The position numbers and the translations under genes were made by a program. From JAMXLO01 sp036494925 (GTDB lineage: Bacteria; Pseudomonadota; Alphaproteobacteria; Acetobacterales; Acetobacteraceae): a DNA stretch of 21,318 nt. The stretch lies in assembly GCA_036494925.1 (NCBI GenBank), contig DASXNR010000422.1, positions 1 through 21,318 on the forward strand, written 5' to 3'. This document shows, in pieces, positions 1 to 8,277 of this stretch (positions are counted from its first letter, which is position 1; each line of letters starts with the position of its first letter). The notes under the pieces were generated by a model. That model did not search any database, was not told where the DNA came from, and was given only the letters and a program-made list of their open reading frames with translations.

Positions 1-382
1 GCGCGGTGCCGGCGCGTTCCTTCAAATTCGGGAACAACGTGTAGATCTCGTCGATGGACAGCCCGCCCGGTGCGACCACCGGCGGCAGCATGAGGTTCTC
101 GGTCACCGACAGCGAGCCGAAGATGCCGCGCTCCTCGGGGCAGATCGCGATGCCCGCCCTGGCGATATGGTTCGGCGGCAGGTTGACCATCTCGGCGCCG
201 CGGAATTTGACGTGGCCCTCGCGCCGCGGCACCAGCCCCATGATCGATTTCATCGTCGTCGTCTTGCCGGCACCGTTGCGCCCGAGCAGCGTGACGACCT
301 CGCCCTCGCGCACTTCGAAATCGACGCCGTGCAGGATGTGGCTCTCGCCGTACCAGGCGTTGAGACCCTTCACCTCAAGCAT
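1..382 (-). CDS. livF: Branched-chain amino acid ABC transporter ATP-binding protein LivF (5' part, runs off left edge)
   Basis: Cytoplasmic ATPase of a high-affinity branched-chain amino acid type importer, where it pairs with LivG on the membrane permeases LivH and LivM. The visible 127 residues start MLEVKGLNAWYGE. They contain the Walker A motif GRNGAGKT at about residues 34-41 and the family-typical CPEERGIF stretch at 81-88, where LivF proteins usually read PEGR. The signature and Walker B motifs lie beyond the window. The ATG at 382 overlaps the livG stop by 8 bases, so the two genes are probably translationally coupled. Family members can also import other amino acids, amides or short acyl compounds, so the substrate is not fixed by the sequence. 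Confidence 0.93.
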   Translation of the reverse strand, partial: MLEVKGLNAWYGESHILHGVDFEVREGEVVTLLGRNGAGKTTTMKSIMGLVPRREGHVKFRGAEMVNLPPNHIARAGIAICPEERGIFGSLSVTENLMLPPVVAPGGLSIDEIYTLFPNLKERAGTA

Positions 383-1127
383 GCGGCGTCCCCAGATAGG
401 CGGCGATCACGTCGGAATTGGCCGAGACCGCGGCGTAGTCGCCTTCCGCCAGAATGCGCCCGCGCGTGAGCACAGTAATGATGTCGCACAGCCCTTCCAC
501 CACCGAAAGGTTGTGCTCCACCATCAGGATGGTGCGCCCGCCGCGGATGCGCCGGATCAACTCGACGATGCGGTCCACGTCGCCATGGCCCATGCCGGCG
601 GTCGGTTCGTCGAGCAGCATCACCTCGGGATCGAGCGCGAGCGTGGTGGCGATCTCCAGCGCGCGCTTCTGGCCGTAGGGAAGTTGCGTCACCACCGTGT
701 CGGCCTCGCCGGTCAGCCCGACGTCGAACAGCAGCTCACGCGCCCGGTCGTCGTACACCGTCAGCGCCTTCTCCGAGCGCCAGAAGTCGAAGCTGGCGCC
801 GCGCGCCCGCTGCAACGCCAGCCGCACGTTCTCCAGCGCAGTCAGGTGCGGGAACACCGCGGAGATCTGAAAGCTGCGCACCAGGCCCAGGCGCGCCACC
901 TGTGCCGGCTTCATGCCGGTGATGTCACGGTCCTTGAAACGGATCGTGCCGCGGGTCGGCGACAGGAACGCGGTGAGCAGGTTGAAGCAGGTGGTCTTGC
1001 CGGCGCCGTTCGGACCGATCAGGGCGTGGATCGTCCCTTCCCGTACGGTCAGCGAAACGTCATCCACGGCGACGAAGCCGCCGAACTCGCGGGTCAGGTG
1101 CACGGTTTCCAGGATGGGGTCGCTCAC
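375..1127 (-). CDS. livG: Branched-chain amino acid ABC transporter ATP-binding protein LivG
   Basis: Second ATPase of the LivFGHMJ-type importer, 250 residues from the GTG start chosen here. The N-terminus VSDPILETVHLTREFGGF aligns with the usual LivG beginning. Walker A GPNGAGKT is at about 38-45. The signature is the LivG-type LPYGQKR at 139-145, Walker B MLLDEP ends at E164, and the switch histidine is H175. An in-frame ATG at 1223 would add 32 residues that do not resemble the family and would overlap the divergent lyase gene, so it was rejected. livG is the first gene of this transcription unit in the window. The permease and binding-protein genes are not upstream, so they must lie beyond livF or elsewhere. 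A mini-ORF (1124-1147) overlaps the GTG start. Confidence 0.93.
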   Translation of the reverse strand: MSDPILETVHLTREFGGFVAVDDVSLTVREGTIHALIGPNGAGKTTCFNLLTAFLSPTRGTIRFKDRDITGMKPAQVARLGLVRSFQISAVFPHLTALENVRLALQRARGASFDFWRSEKALTVYDDRARELLFDVGLTGEADTVVTQLPYGQKRALEIATTLALDPEVMLLDEPTAGMGHGDVDRIVELIRRIRGGRTILMVEHNLSVVEGLCDIITVLTRGRILAEGDYAAVSANSDVIAAYLGTPHA

Positions 1128-1147
1128 CCCGGACGTCTTCTTCGCAT
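1124..1147 (-). CDS. Possible 7-codon leader peptide (MRRRRPG) overlapping livG
   Basis: Starting at the ATG at 1147, the minus strand reads M-R-R-R-R-P-G-stop. The stop TGA overlaps the livG GTG start in a GTGA arrangement. A GGGGGA run ends four bases before the ATG and could serve as a ribosome-binding site. The livG GTG itself has only a weaker AAGAAG upstream. Three of the four arginine codons (CGA, AGA, AGA) are expected to be rare in a GC-rich genome. This geometry would allow translational coupling or ribosome stalling before livG. It may equally be chance in a purine-rich leader, since nothing but position and codons supports it. Confidence 0.3.
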   Translation of the reverse strand: MRRRRPG

Positions 1148-1204
1148 GAGGTCCCCCGTGGCGCCGCTGATTGCATATCGTTGCCGGGGGCGCAAGATTA
1201 GGCC

Positions 1205-2077
1205 ATGCGACTGCGCAGCCCACTGTTCGCCCCTGGCGACTCCGAACGCAAGATGACCAAGGCGATCGGTTCGGCCGCCGATGCCGTGATCCTCGACCTG
1301 GAGGATTCCGTCGCCGCGCCGGCGAAGCCGACGGCGCGGGCGATGATGCCGGACGTGGTGCGCGCCCATCCCGGCCGCGGGCTGATCGTGCGGGTCAATC
1401 CGCGCGGCACACCGTGGTACCTGGACGACCTGGCCGCCGTTGTCCCGGCGCGGCCGGCCGCCGTCATGCTGCCGAAATGCCGCGGACCAGAGGACCTGGC
1501 GACGCTCGGCCACCACCTGGAGGCGCTCGAGGCCGCCGCCGGCGCGCCGGTCGGCGCCATCGGCGTGGTCGCGATCGTGACCGAAACCGCCGGTTCGGTG
1601 TTCACCCTGGGCGGCTACGCCGGTGTCGCCTCCCGCCTGCTGGCGGTCTGCTTCGGCGCCGAAGACCTGTCGGCCGACCTGGGCATTTCGCCCCGCCATC
1701 CGGACGGGTCGTATCCGGCGCCGGTGGTGCTGGCACGCGCGCAGGTGCTGGTGGCGGCCGGCGCGCTCGGGGTTCCGGCGATCGACACGCCGTACCCGGA
1801 TCACAGCGATCCCGCCGGTCTGCGACGCGAGGCGGCAGCGGCCGAAGCGGACGGCTTCGCCGGCAAGATCCTGATCCACCCGGCGCAAATCGAGATCGTG
1901 AACGCCGCCTTCACCCCCTCGGCCGAACGCGTGCGCTGGGCCGTTCGGGTGAACGACGCCTTCACCGCCAACCCGGACTCCGGGGTTTTCGCGCTTGACG
2001 GCAAGATGATCGACCGCCCGCACTGGAAGCTGGCGCAGCGGATCCTGGCCGCCGCGGGAGCCAGTGCGTCCGCCTAG
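1205..2077 (+). CDS. HpcH/HpaI aldolase / citrate lyase beta (CitE-like) family CoA-ester lyase
   Basis: A 290-residue TIM-barrel enzyme of the CitE/malyl-CoA lyase family. These enzymes cleave or hydrolyse beta-hydroxyacyl-CoA esters such as malyl-, citramalyl- or citryl-CoA. The family-typical start MRLRSPLFAPGDSERKM is present, as are DLEDSV (31-36), RVNPRGT with R63, the ETAG metal-ligand glutamate E127, GAEDLSADLG with the second acidic ligand near D154, and KILIHPAQ (221-228). It is a stand-alone gene divergent from livG, 77 bp away, and no citrate lyase alpha or gamma subunit is adjacent. A citrate lyase complex is therefore unlikely and a free-standing acyl-CoA lyase or thioesterase is more probable. 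No ribosome-binding site is evident before the ATG. A loose TTGCAT/AAGATT pair (1171-1199) ends just before it, so the message could be nearly leaderless, but this is weak. Confidence 0.88.
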   Translation: MRLRSPLFAPGDSERKMTKAIGSAADAVILDLEDSVAAPAKPTARAMMPDVVRAHPGRGLIVRVNPRGTPWYLDDLAAVVPARPAAVMLPKCRGPEDLATLGHHLEALEAAAGAPVGAIGVVAIVTETAGSVFTLGGYAGVASRLLAVCFGAEDLSADLGISPRHPDGSYPAPVVLARAQVLVAAGALGVPAIDTPYPDHSDPAGLRREAAAAEADGFAGKILIHPAQIEIVNAAFTPSAERVRWAVRVNDAFTANPDSGVFALDGKMIDRPHWKLAQRILAAAGASASA

Positions 2078-2240
2078 GCCGTTTACACGCCGTCCGCCTC
2101 CGGAAACACCGGGGTTACAAGACCCTGGCAGTGACATCTTTGCGCCGCGTTCCGAGCGGCATGGTTGCGGCGGACAGGAGACCGCGTGGTGATTCGGCGA
2201 TGGTGGGTGGCCAGGTAGACAGCGCATCAATGGCTTCGCG

Positions 2241-3752
2241 ATGATTCGCCTGCTGTCCCGTTGCGCCATGCCGATCGCGCTGTTGCTGGGCGGCTGCGAT
2301 CTCGGCCCGGACTACCTGCGCCCTGAGGTCGAGATGCCGGTGCAGTTTCGCGCCACCGAGGCGACCGGGGCGGAGGCGTGGCCGTCCGAGGACTGGTGGC
2401 GTGGCTTCAACTCGTCCGACCTTAATGCGCTGATCGAGGCGGCCCGGGTGCAGAACTTCGATATCGTTGCCGCGATTGCCCGTATCCGTCAGGCGGACGC
2501 CCAGGTGCGCATCGCCGGCGCGGCCATGCTGCCGAACGTGAACTCCACCGCCGGCGCGAGTTGGGAGCAGGCCGGCGTCACACGGGCCGGTGTCTCCGGC
2601 GCGACACGCGGCGGCAGTACAACGTCGACGATCGACATTCACAATTACAGCGCCAGCCCGCTGAACGTCGCCTATGAGGTGGATTTCTGGGGGAAGAACC
2701 GCGCCGCCCGGCAGTCCGCCGCGTCCAGCGCCGTGTTCAGCCGCTTCGACCAGCAGGTGGTCGCGCTGACCGTGGTGACCGATGTGGCCAATACCTGGTT
2801 CACCGCGCTCGCGCTTGCCGACCGTCTGGTCGTCGCACAGCGGAACCTGGCGGATGCGGAACAGACGATGGCGGTGATCCGTGGGCGGCTGGACGCCGGG
2901 ACCGCCAGCGCATTGGACGTCGCCCAGCAGGAATCGCTGGTCGCCGGCGAGCGGGCGGTCATCCCGAACTTCCGCAGCCAGCTCGAGCAGGAACTGATCG
3001 GCCTGGGCATCCTGGTCGGCCGCCCGCCGGAAGCGATCACCGTCCGTCCAGGCTCGCTCGACACGCTGGCGCTGCCGCCGGTCGCTCCGGGTCTGCCTTC
3101 GGACCTGTTGCAGCGTCGCCCCGACGTGGCCGAGGCGGAGGCACAGCTGGTCGCGGCCAATTTCAACATCAAGGTGGCGCGCGCCGCATTCTTCCCGTCG
3201 ATCCAGCTCACCGGGTCCTACGGCTTCGCCAACGCGGCGTTGAACACGCTGTTCACGCCTGGCGGGACGCTGGTCTCGCTGGCAGCGGGGCTGACGCAGC
3301 CGCTGTTCGATGGCGGCGCGTTGCGAGGCCAGCTGGAACAGAGCAAAGGGCGCTATGACGAGCTGCTGGCGGATTATCGCAAATCGGTTGTGCAGGCGTT
3401 CACCGATGTCGAGGACGCGCTGACCGCCTGGCGGTTCACCACCGAACAGGAGGCATTGCAGCGCCAGGCGGTTGCGACGGCGCAGCGCGCTGCCGATATA
3501 GCGCGGGCCCAGATGCAGGCCGGCACCGTCGACGTAACCACGGTGCTGCAAGTGGAGAGCACCCTGTTCGGCGCCGCGGACACGCTTGTGCAGGTGCGAC
3601 TGGCACGGGTCCAGGCGCTGCTCAATCTCTACAAGGCGCTGGGCGGCGGCTGGATTGAACCGCCCGGACCGATCGAGGACCAGTTCCCGGGACTGCGCCC
3701 TGGACTGATACCCGGCGGGATTGCCCTGCCGGTAGGAGGCAACGTCCAGTGA
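2241..3752 (+). CDS. Outer-membrane efflux channel lipoprotein, NodT/OprM family
   Basis: TolC-like outer-membrane exit duct for the RND pump encoded downstream, 503 residues. The N-terminus is a lipoprotein signal with the lipobox L-G-G-C and acylated Cys19, followed by the hallmark sequence LGPDYLRPEVEMP. Two outer-membrane efflux repeats follow. The first contains EDWWRGFNSSDLNALIEAA and the YEVDFWGKNRAARQSA segment, and the second contains DLLQRRPDVAEAEAQL, FFPSIQLTGSYG and QPLFDGGALRGQLEQS. These are diagnostic of NodT-type channels. The ATG at 2241 is the first start after an in-frame stop at 2190-2192. The adaptor gene follows after 16 bases, so this is the first gene of a four-gene efflux operon. 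The 163 bp upstream contain no convincing promoter consensus and no regulator gene. Confidence 0.95.
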   Translation: MIRLLSRCAMPIALLLGGCDLGPDYLRPEVEMPVQFRATEATGAEAWPSEDWWRGFNSSDLNALIEAARVQNFDIVAAIARIRQADAQVRIAGAAMLPNVNSTAGASWEQAGVTRAGVSGATRGGSTTSTIDIHNYSASPLNVAYEVDFWGKNRAARQSAASSAVFSRFDQQVVALTVVTDVANTWFTALALADRLVVAQRNLADAEQTMAVIRGRLDAGTASALDVAQQESLVAGERAVIPNFRSQLEQELIGLGILVGRPPEAITVRPGSLDTLALPPVAPGLPSDLLQRRPDVAEAEAQLVAANFNIKVARAAFFPSIQLTGSYGFANAALNTLFTPGGTLVSLAAGLTQPLFDGGALRGQLEQSKGRYDELLADYRKSVVQAFTDVEDALTAWRFTTEQEALQRQAVATAQRAADIARAQMQAGTVDVTTVLQVESTLFGAADTLVQVRLARVQALLNLYKALGGGWIEPPGPIEDQFPGLRPGLIPGGIALPVGGNVQ

Positions 3753-3768
3753 CGCAACGAGGCTCGCC

Positions 3769-5031
3769 ATGGACTCCCTGACCCGCGAACCGGTGGATCT
3801 CGCGACGCGACCGCGGTCCCGCCGCTGGCTGATGGTGGCGCTGTGCCTGCTGGTCATCGCGGGTATCGGCTACGCGATCTGGTTCTGGCCCGCCGGGTCG
3901 GGCGGCCAGGCGGGGCGCAACCGCAACGCCAACCAGCCGATCCCGGTCCTGGTCGCGACCGCCGAGCAAAAGGACGTGCCGATCTACCTCGATGCTCTGG
4001 GCACCGTGCAGGCGTTCAACACGGTGACGGTCAAGGCGATGGTCGACGGCCCGCTGAACACGGTGAACTTCACTGAAGGCCAGGACGTGAAGAAGGGCGA
4101 CGTGCTGGCGCAGATCGATCCGCGCACCTATCAGGCGGCGCTGGATCAGGCGGTGGCGAAGAAGGCGCAGGACGAGGCGCAGCTTGCCAATGCGCGGCTG
4201 GACCTCGCGCGTTACACCAAACTGGTCGCGAACAACTATACCTCCGCCCAGCAGGCGGACACCGCGCGGGCGCAGGTGGCGCAGCTCGAGGCGCAGGTGA
4301 AGCAGGACCAGGCGCAGATCGATTCGGCGCGGACGCAGTTGTCCTACACCACGATCGCCTCGCCGCTCGACGGCCGTACTGGGATGCGGCAGGTGGATGC
4401 CGGCAACATCGTGCATGCCTCGGACACCACGGGAATCGTGATGCTGACGCAATTGCAGCCGATCTCGGTGGTGTTCACCCTGCCGCAGCAGACGCTGCCC
4501 CAGGTGGCGAAGGCGATGGCCCAGGGAGCGGCGAAGGTGCTGGCCTATTCGCAAGGCGCGACCGGCAGCCAGGGTGGGCTGCTGGATACCGGCACGCTGA
4601 CGGTGCTCGACAACCAGGTCGATCCAACCACCGGCACGATCAAGCTGAAGGCGACGTTCCCCAACCCGGGCTATCGGCTGTGGCCGGGGGCGTTCGTCGG
4701 CGCGCAGGTGCAGGTGGATACCGCGAGGAACGCCGTGGTGGTGCCCCCCGCCGCGGTACAGCGCGGACCGCGCGGCGCGTACGTTTACGTGGTGAACGCC
4801 GACGGTTCGACCACCCGGCGCGACGTAACCGTCGGGCATGAGGACGCGCAGCAGTCGATCATCGCCGATGGGGTGAAGACCGGGGACAAGGTGGTGGTGG
4901 ACGGCGCGTCGCGGTTGAACGACGGCAGCAAGGTGTCGATCGTCCAACCCGGGGCGGCGGGAAGCTCGCCTGGAGCGGACCGGCCGGCGGCGCCAGGGAC
5001 CCGGCGGCGGCAGGGCGGGGCACGGGGGTGA
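3769..5031 (+). CDS. mdtA: RND efflux periplasmic adaptor (membrane fusion protein), MdtA-like
   Basis: Periplasmic adaptor linking the inner-membrane RND pumps to the outer-membrane channel, 420 residues. A basic N-terminus (RPRSRR) precedes one hydrophobic anchor at about 20-40, with no lipobox. The lipoyl half-motifs are GTVQAFNTVTVKAMVDGPLN and EGQDVKKGDVLAQIDPR. The alpha-hairpin contains the KKAQDEAQLANARLDL and AQVAQLEAQVKQDQAQ coiled-coil segments. The second lipoyl half is YTTIASPLDGRTG, and the beta-barrel includes TLTVLDNQVDPTTGTIKLKA and LWPGAFVGAQV. The order and sequence match MdtA of MdtABC. The C-terminal ~25 residues are a low-complexity Gly/Pro/Arg tail. A GAGG element sits just upstream of the ATG, and the pump gene follows after 22 bases. 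Confidence 0.95.
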   Translation: MDSLTREPVDLATRPRSRRWLMVALCLLVIAGIGYAIWFWPAGSGGQAGRNRNANQPIPVLVATAEQKDVPIYLDALGTVQAFNTVTVKAMVDGPLNTVNFTEGQDVKKGDVLAQIDPRTYQAALDQAVAKKAQDEAQLANARLDLARYTKLVANNYTSAQQADTARAQVAQLEAQVKQDQAQIDSARTQLSYTTIASPLDGRTGMRQVDAGNIVHASDTTGIVMLTQLQPISVVFTLPQQTLPQVAKAMAQGAAKVLAYSQGATGSQGGLLDTGTLTVLDNQVDPTTGTIKLKATFPNPGYRLWPGAFVGAQVQVDTARNAVVVPPAAVQRGPRGAYVYVVNADGSTTRRDVTVGHEDAQQSIIADGVKTGDKVVVDGASRLNDGSKVSIVQPGAAGSSPGADRPAAPGTRRRQGGARG

Positions 5032-5053
5032 ACCCCCCAGGCCCGCTCGCGCC

Positions 5054-8000
5054 ATGAACATCTCTGCCCCCTTCATCGCCCGCCCCATCGCCACCTGGTT
5101 GCTGGCGATCGCGATCCTGCTGGCCGGCGCCCTGGGCTACCGCGCGCTGCCGGTGTCCGCGCTGCCGGAAGTCGACTTCCCGACAATCCAGGTCACCACC
5201 CAGCTCCCTGGCGCCAGTCCGGAGACGGTGGAGACCCTGATTACCGCCTCGCTGGAACGCCAGTTCGGCCAGATCCCCGGCCTGGTCACGATGACCTCGC
5301 AAAGCTCCGAGGGCACCAGCCAGATCACGCTGCAGTTCAACCTCAACCGCACCATGGATTCCGCGGCGCAGGACGTACAGGCTGCAATCAACGCCGCCGC
5401 GGGCACACTGCCTGCGAACCTTCCCTACCCGCCGGTCTACGCGAAGGTTAACCCGGCCGATGCGCCCATCCTGACGCTGGCGCTGACCTCCGACGCCCTG
5501 CCGATCGACCAGGTCAGCGACGCCGCCGACACGTTGTTGCAACCGAAACTGTCCGAGATCGACGGTGTCGGCCGCGTCACCGTGCAGGGCGGCCTGCGCC
5601 CCGCGGTGCGGGTGCGCGTCGATCCCGCCCGCCTCGCCGCGTACGGACTGGCGATGGAGGACGTGCGCACCGCCGTCGCCAACGCCAATGTGAACGGCGC
5701 CAAAGGCGGCTTCGACGGCCCGCGCCTTGCCTTCGCGCTCGGCGCCAACGACCAGCTGGTCGATGCCGCCGCCTACCAGAACCTGGTGATCGCCTGGCGC
5801 AACGGCGCGCCGGTTCGCCTGTCCGACGTCGGCAGCGTGATCAGCGGAGTGGAGAACGACCGCGTCGCCGCGTGGTACAGGGACCAGCCCGCGGCGGTGC
5901 TCGACATCCAGCGCCAGCCGGGCGCCAACATCGTGCAGACCGTGCAACTGGTGAAGGCCGCGCTGCCACGGCTGCAAAGCGCCATCCCGTCGGCGATCAA
6001 GCTCACCATTGTCAGCGACCGCACCGAAACCATCCGCGCCTCGGTGCGAGATGTGCAGGTCACGCTGATCATGGCGGTGATCCTGGTGGTGGCGGTGATT
6101 TTCCTGTTCCTGCGTTCGCCGCGCGCCACCTTCATCCCCGCGATCGCCCTGCCGTTGTCGCTGATCGGCACGTTCGGCGTGATGCAGCAGTTGGGCTACG
6201 CGCTCGACAACCTGTCGCTGATGGCGTTGACCATCGCCACCGGCTTCGTGGTGGACGATGCGATCGTGATGATCGAGAACATCGTGCGCTACATCGAGCA
6301 GGGCATGCACCCGCTCGCCGCCGCCTACCGCGGCGCGGCGCAGATCGGCTTCACCATCGTGTCGCTGACCGTGTCGCTGATCGCGGTGTTCATCCCGCTG
6401 CTGTTCATGGGCGGCGTGGTGGGACGACTGTTCCAGGAGTTCTCCGTCACGCTGTCAGTGGCCGTAATCATGTCGGCGGTGATCTCGCTGACGCTGACGC
6501 CGATGATGTGCGGCCGCATCCTGCGCCCCGCGAGCGATCAGCGGCCGGGCCGCATCGCACGCATCAGCGAAGCCGGCTTCAACGCGCTGCTCGCCGGCTA
6601 CCGGCGCAGCCTGGACTGGACCTTCGGTCGCCAGACGCTGGTGCTGCTGATCGGCGCCGGCACACTGGTCGGCACGATCGGGCTTTATATGGTGGTGCCG
6701 AAGGGTTTCCTGCCGCAGCAGGATACCGGTGTCCTGGTCGCCGTCACCGAGGCGGCACAGAGCTCTTCGATCCCCCATCTGGTCGCGCTGCAGACCCAGG
6801 TCGCGCAGATCGTCGAACGCGATCCGGCGGTGACCGGTGTGGTGTCCTTCGTCGGCGCCGGTACCATCAACGCCACGCCGAACACGGGCCGCCTGACCAT
6901 CGCGTTGAAGCCGATCAGCCAGCGTGCTTCGGCGCCGGCAGTGATCGCGCGCATGCAGCGGGCGATCGCCGGCATCCCCGGCATCACGGCGTTCTTCCAA
7001 CCGGTGCAGGACATCCAGATCGGCACCCGCATCAGCCGCACCCAGTTCCAGTACACGCTGATGGACACGGATCCGGCCGAGCTTGCGCTATGGGGCCCGA
7101 AGCTGCTGCAAAGGCTCGCCGCCGATCCGGCACTGATGAACGTCGCCACCGACCAGCAGAACGACGGCTTCCGCACCTACATCAACGTCGACCGCGACGC
7201 GGCGATGCGGCTCGGCGTATCGATCCAGGCGATCGAGGACACGCTGTACGACGCGTTCGGCCAGCGGCAGATCTCCACCATCTTCGGCCAGTCCAACCAG
7301 TACCGCGTCGTGCTGGAGGCCGATCAGTCCTGGCAGGCCGACCCCAACACCCTGGGCCTGTTGCGCGTGCCGGGCACCGGCGACACGCAGGTGCCGCTGA
7401 ACGGCGTCGCGACGATCACACGGACGGTGGCGCCGCTGGTGGTCACGCATCAGGAACAGTTCCCCTCGGTGACGCTGAGCTTCGATCTGGCACCCGGCTA
7501 TTCACTCGGCGACGCGGTGCAGGCGATCGCCGCCGCGCAGCAGGCGATCGGCATGCCGGAAACGATCTCCGGCAGTTATTCCGGCGACGCCGCCGAGTTC
7601 CAGAAATCGCTGGCCGCCGAACCGTGGCTGATCCTGGCCGCCGTGGTGGTGATCTACATCGTGCTGGGCGTGCTGTACGAAAGCTGGATCCATCCGATCA
7701 CCATTTTGTCCACCCTGCCGTCGGCCGGCATCGGTGCGCTGCTGGCACTGATGCTGACCGGCACCGATCTGTCGCTGGTGGCGCTGGTCGGGATCGTGCT
7801 GCTGATGGGCATCGTGAAGAAGAACGCGATCATGATGGTGGACTTCGCGATCGAGGCGGAGCGCACCCGCGACATCACGCCCGAGGCCGCGATCCGCGAG
7901 GCCTGCCTGCTGCGGTTCCGGCCGATCATGATGACCACGATGGCGGCGCTGCTCGGCGCGTTGCCGTTGATCCTGGAGCGCGGCGCGGGTTCCGAGCTGC

Positions 8001-8146
8001 GTTCGCCGCTCGGGATCACCATCATCGGCGGTCTGCTGCTGAGCCAGTTCCTGACCCTGTACACCACGCCGGCGATCTATCTCGCGTTCGAGCGGCTGCG
8101 GCTGCGTTTCTCGCGCGGCGGTGCGCAGATGGAGCCGGCGGAATGA
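5054..8146 (+). CDS. mdtB: RND multidrug efflux permease, MdtB-like (HAE1 family)
   Basis: Inner-membrane proton-driven drug transporter, 1030 residues, the full length for HAE-RND pumps (12 transmembrane helices, two large periplasmic loops). TM1 starts FIARPIATWLLAIAILLAG. The proton-relay aspartates D401/D402 lie in GFVVDDAIVMIEN (TM4), and the TM10 lysines K922/K923 lie in GIVKKNAIMMVDF. The stretches LPVSALPEVDFPTIQV, FGQIPGLVTMTSQSS and NANVNGAKGGFDGP resemble Escherichia coli MdtB more than MdtC. In E. coli, MdtB and MdtC form a heterotrimer of two B and one C, and the adjacent MdtC-like gene suggests the same here. Substrates cannot be deduced; bile salts, novobiocin and metals are known for relatives. 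Long open frames overlapping this gene in other frames are compositional shadows. Confidence 0.96.
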   Translation: MNISAPFIARPIATWLLAIAILLAGALGYRALPVSALPEVDFPTIQVTTQLPGASPETVETLITASLERQFGQIPGLVTMTSQSSEGTSQITLQFNLNRTMDSAAQDVQAAINAAAGTLPANLPYPPVYAKVNPADAPILTLALTSDALPIDQVSDAADTLLQPKLSEIDGVGRVTVQGGLRPAVRVRVDPARLAAYGLAMEDVRTAVANANVNGAKGGFDGPRLAFALGANDQLVDAAAYQNLVIAWRNGAPVRLSDVGSVISGVENDRVAAWYRDQPAAVLDIQRQPGANIVQTVQLVKAALPRLQSAIPSAIKLTIVSDRTETIRASVRDVQVTLIMAVILVVAVIFLFLRSPRATFIPAIALPLSLIGTFGVMQQLGYALDNLSLMALTIATGFVVDDAIVMIENIVRYIEQGMHPLAAAYRGAAQIGFTIVSLTVSLIAVFIPLLFMGGVVGRLFQEFSVTLSVAVIMSAVISLTLTPMMCGRILRPASDQRPGRIARISEAGFNALLAGYRRSLDWTFGRQTLVLLIGAGTLVGTIGLYMVVPKGFLPQQDTGVLVAVTEAAQSSSIPHLVALQTQVAQIVERDPAVTGVVSFVGAGTINATPNTGRLTIALKPISQRASAPAVIARMQRAIAGIPGITAFFQPVQDIQIGTRISRTQFQYTLMDTDPAELALWGPKLLQRLAADPALMNVATDQQNDGFRTYINVDRDAAMRLGVSIQAIEDTLYDAFGQRQISTIFGQSNQYRVVLEADQSWQADPNTLGLLRVPGTGDTQVPLNGVATITRTVAPLVVTHQEQFPSVTLSFDLAPGYSLGDAVQAIAAAQQAIGMPETISGSYSGDAAEFQKSLAAEPWLILAAVVVIYIVLGVLYESWIHPITILSTLPSAGIGALLALMLTGTDLSLVALVGIVLLMGIVKKNAIMMVDFAIEAERTRDITPEAAIREACLLRFRPIMMTTMAALLGALPLILERGAGSELRSPLGITIIGGLLLSQFLTLYTTPAIYLAFERLRLRFSRGGAQMEPAE

Positions 8147-8170
8147 TGTCCGCCGGCGCCCCCGCCCCCA

Positions 8171-8256
8171 CCGTCATGGCCGGCCTTGTGCCGGTCATCC
8201 ACGTCTTCCTTGCCTGGCAAAGACGTGGATGGCCGGGCCAAGCCTGGCCATGACGG
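8171..8256. repeat. Long REP-like hairpin between mdtB and mdtC
   Basis: Two arms, 8171-8207 and 8220-8256, are inverted repeats of 37 bases with 5 mismatches, beginning CCGTCATGGCC and ending CATCCACGTCTT. Each arm contains its own smaller palindrome (GGCCGG...CCGG), and the centre is TTGCC-T-GGCAA. The element fills most of the 131-bp spacer. Short palindromes of this CCGTCATGGCCGG...CATCCACG style are dispersed in many alphaproteobacterial genomes. In RNA this would be a very stable hairpin between the two pump cistrons and could affect stability or relative expression of the messages. No T-run follows, so it is not a classical terminator. Confidence 0.85.
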
Positions 8257-8277
8257 GAGGGGCATCAGCACGATATC

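Noticed and set aside
4859..6310. Long antisense frames opposite mdtA/mdtB, and likewise 2115-3857 and 3622-5094
   Set aside because: They are His/Arg/Gln-rich shadows of well-supported efflux genes.
5872..8253. 793-codon plus-strand frame overlapping mdtB
   Set aside because: It is an out-of-frame reading of mdtB with Arg/Ala/His-rich composition, not a second protein.
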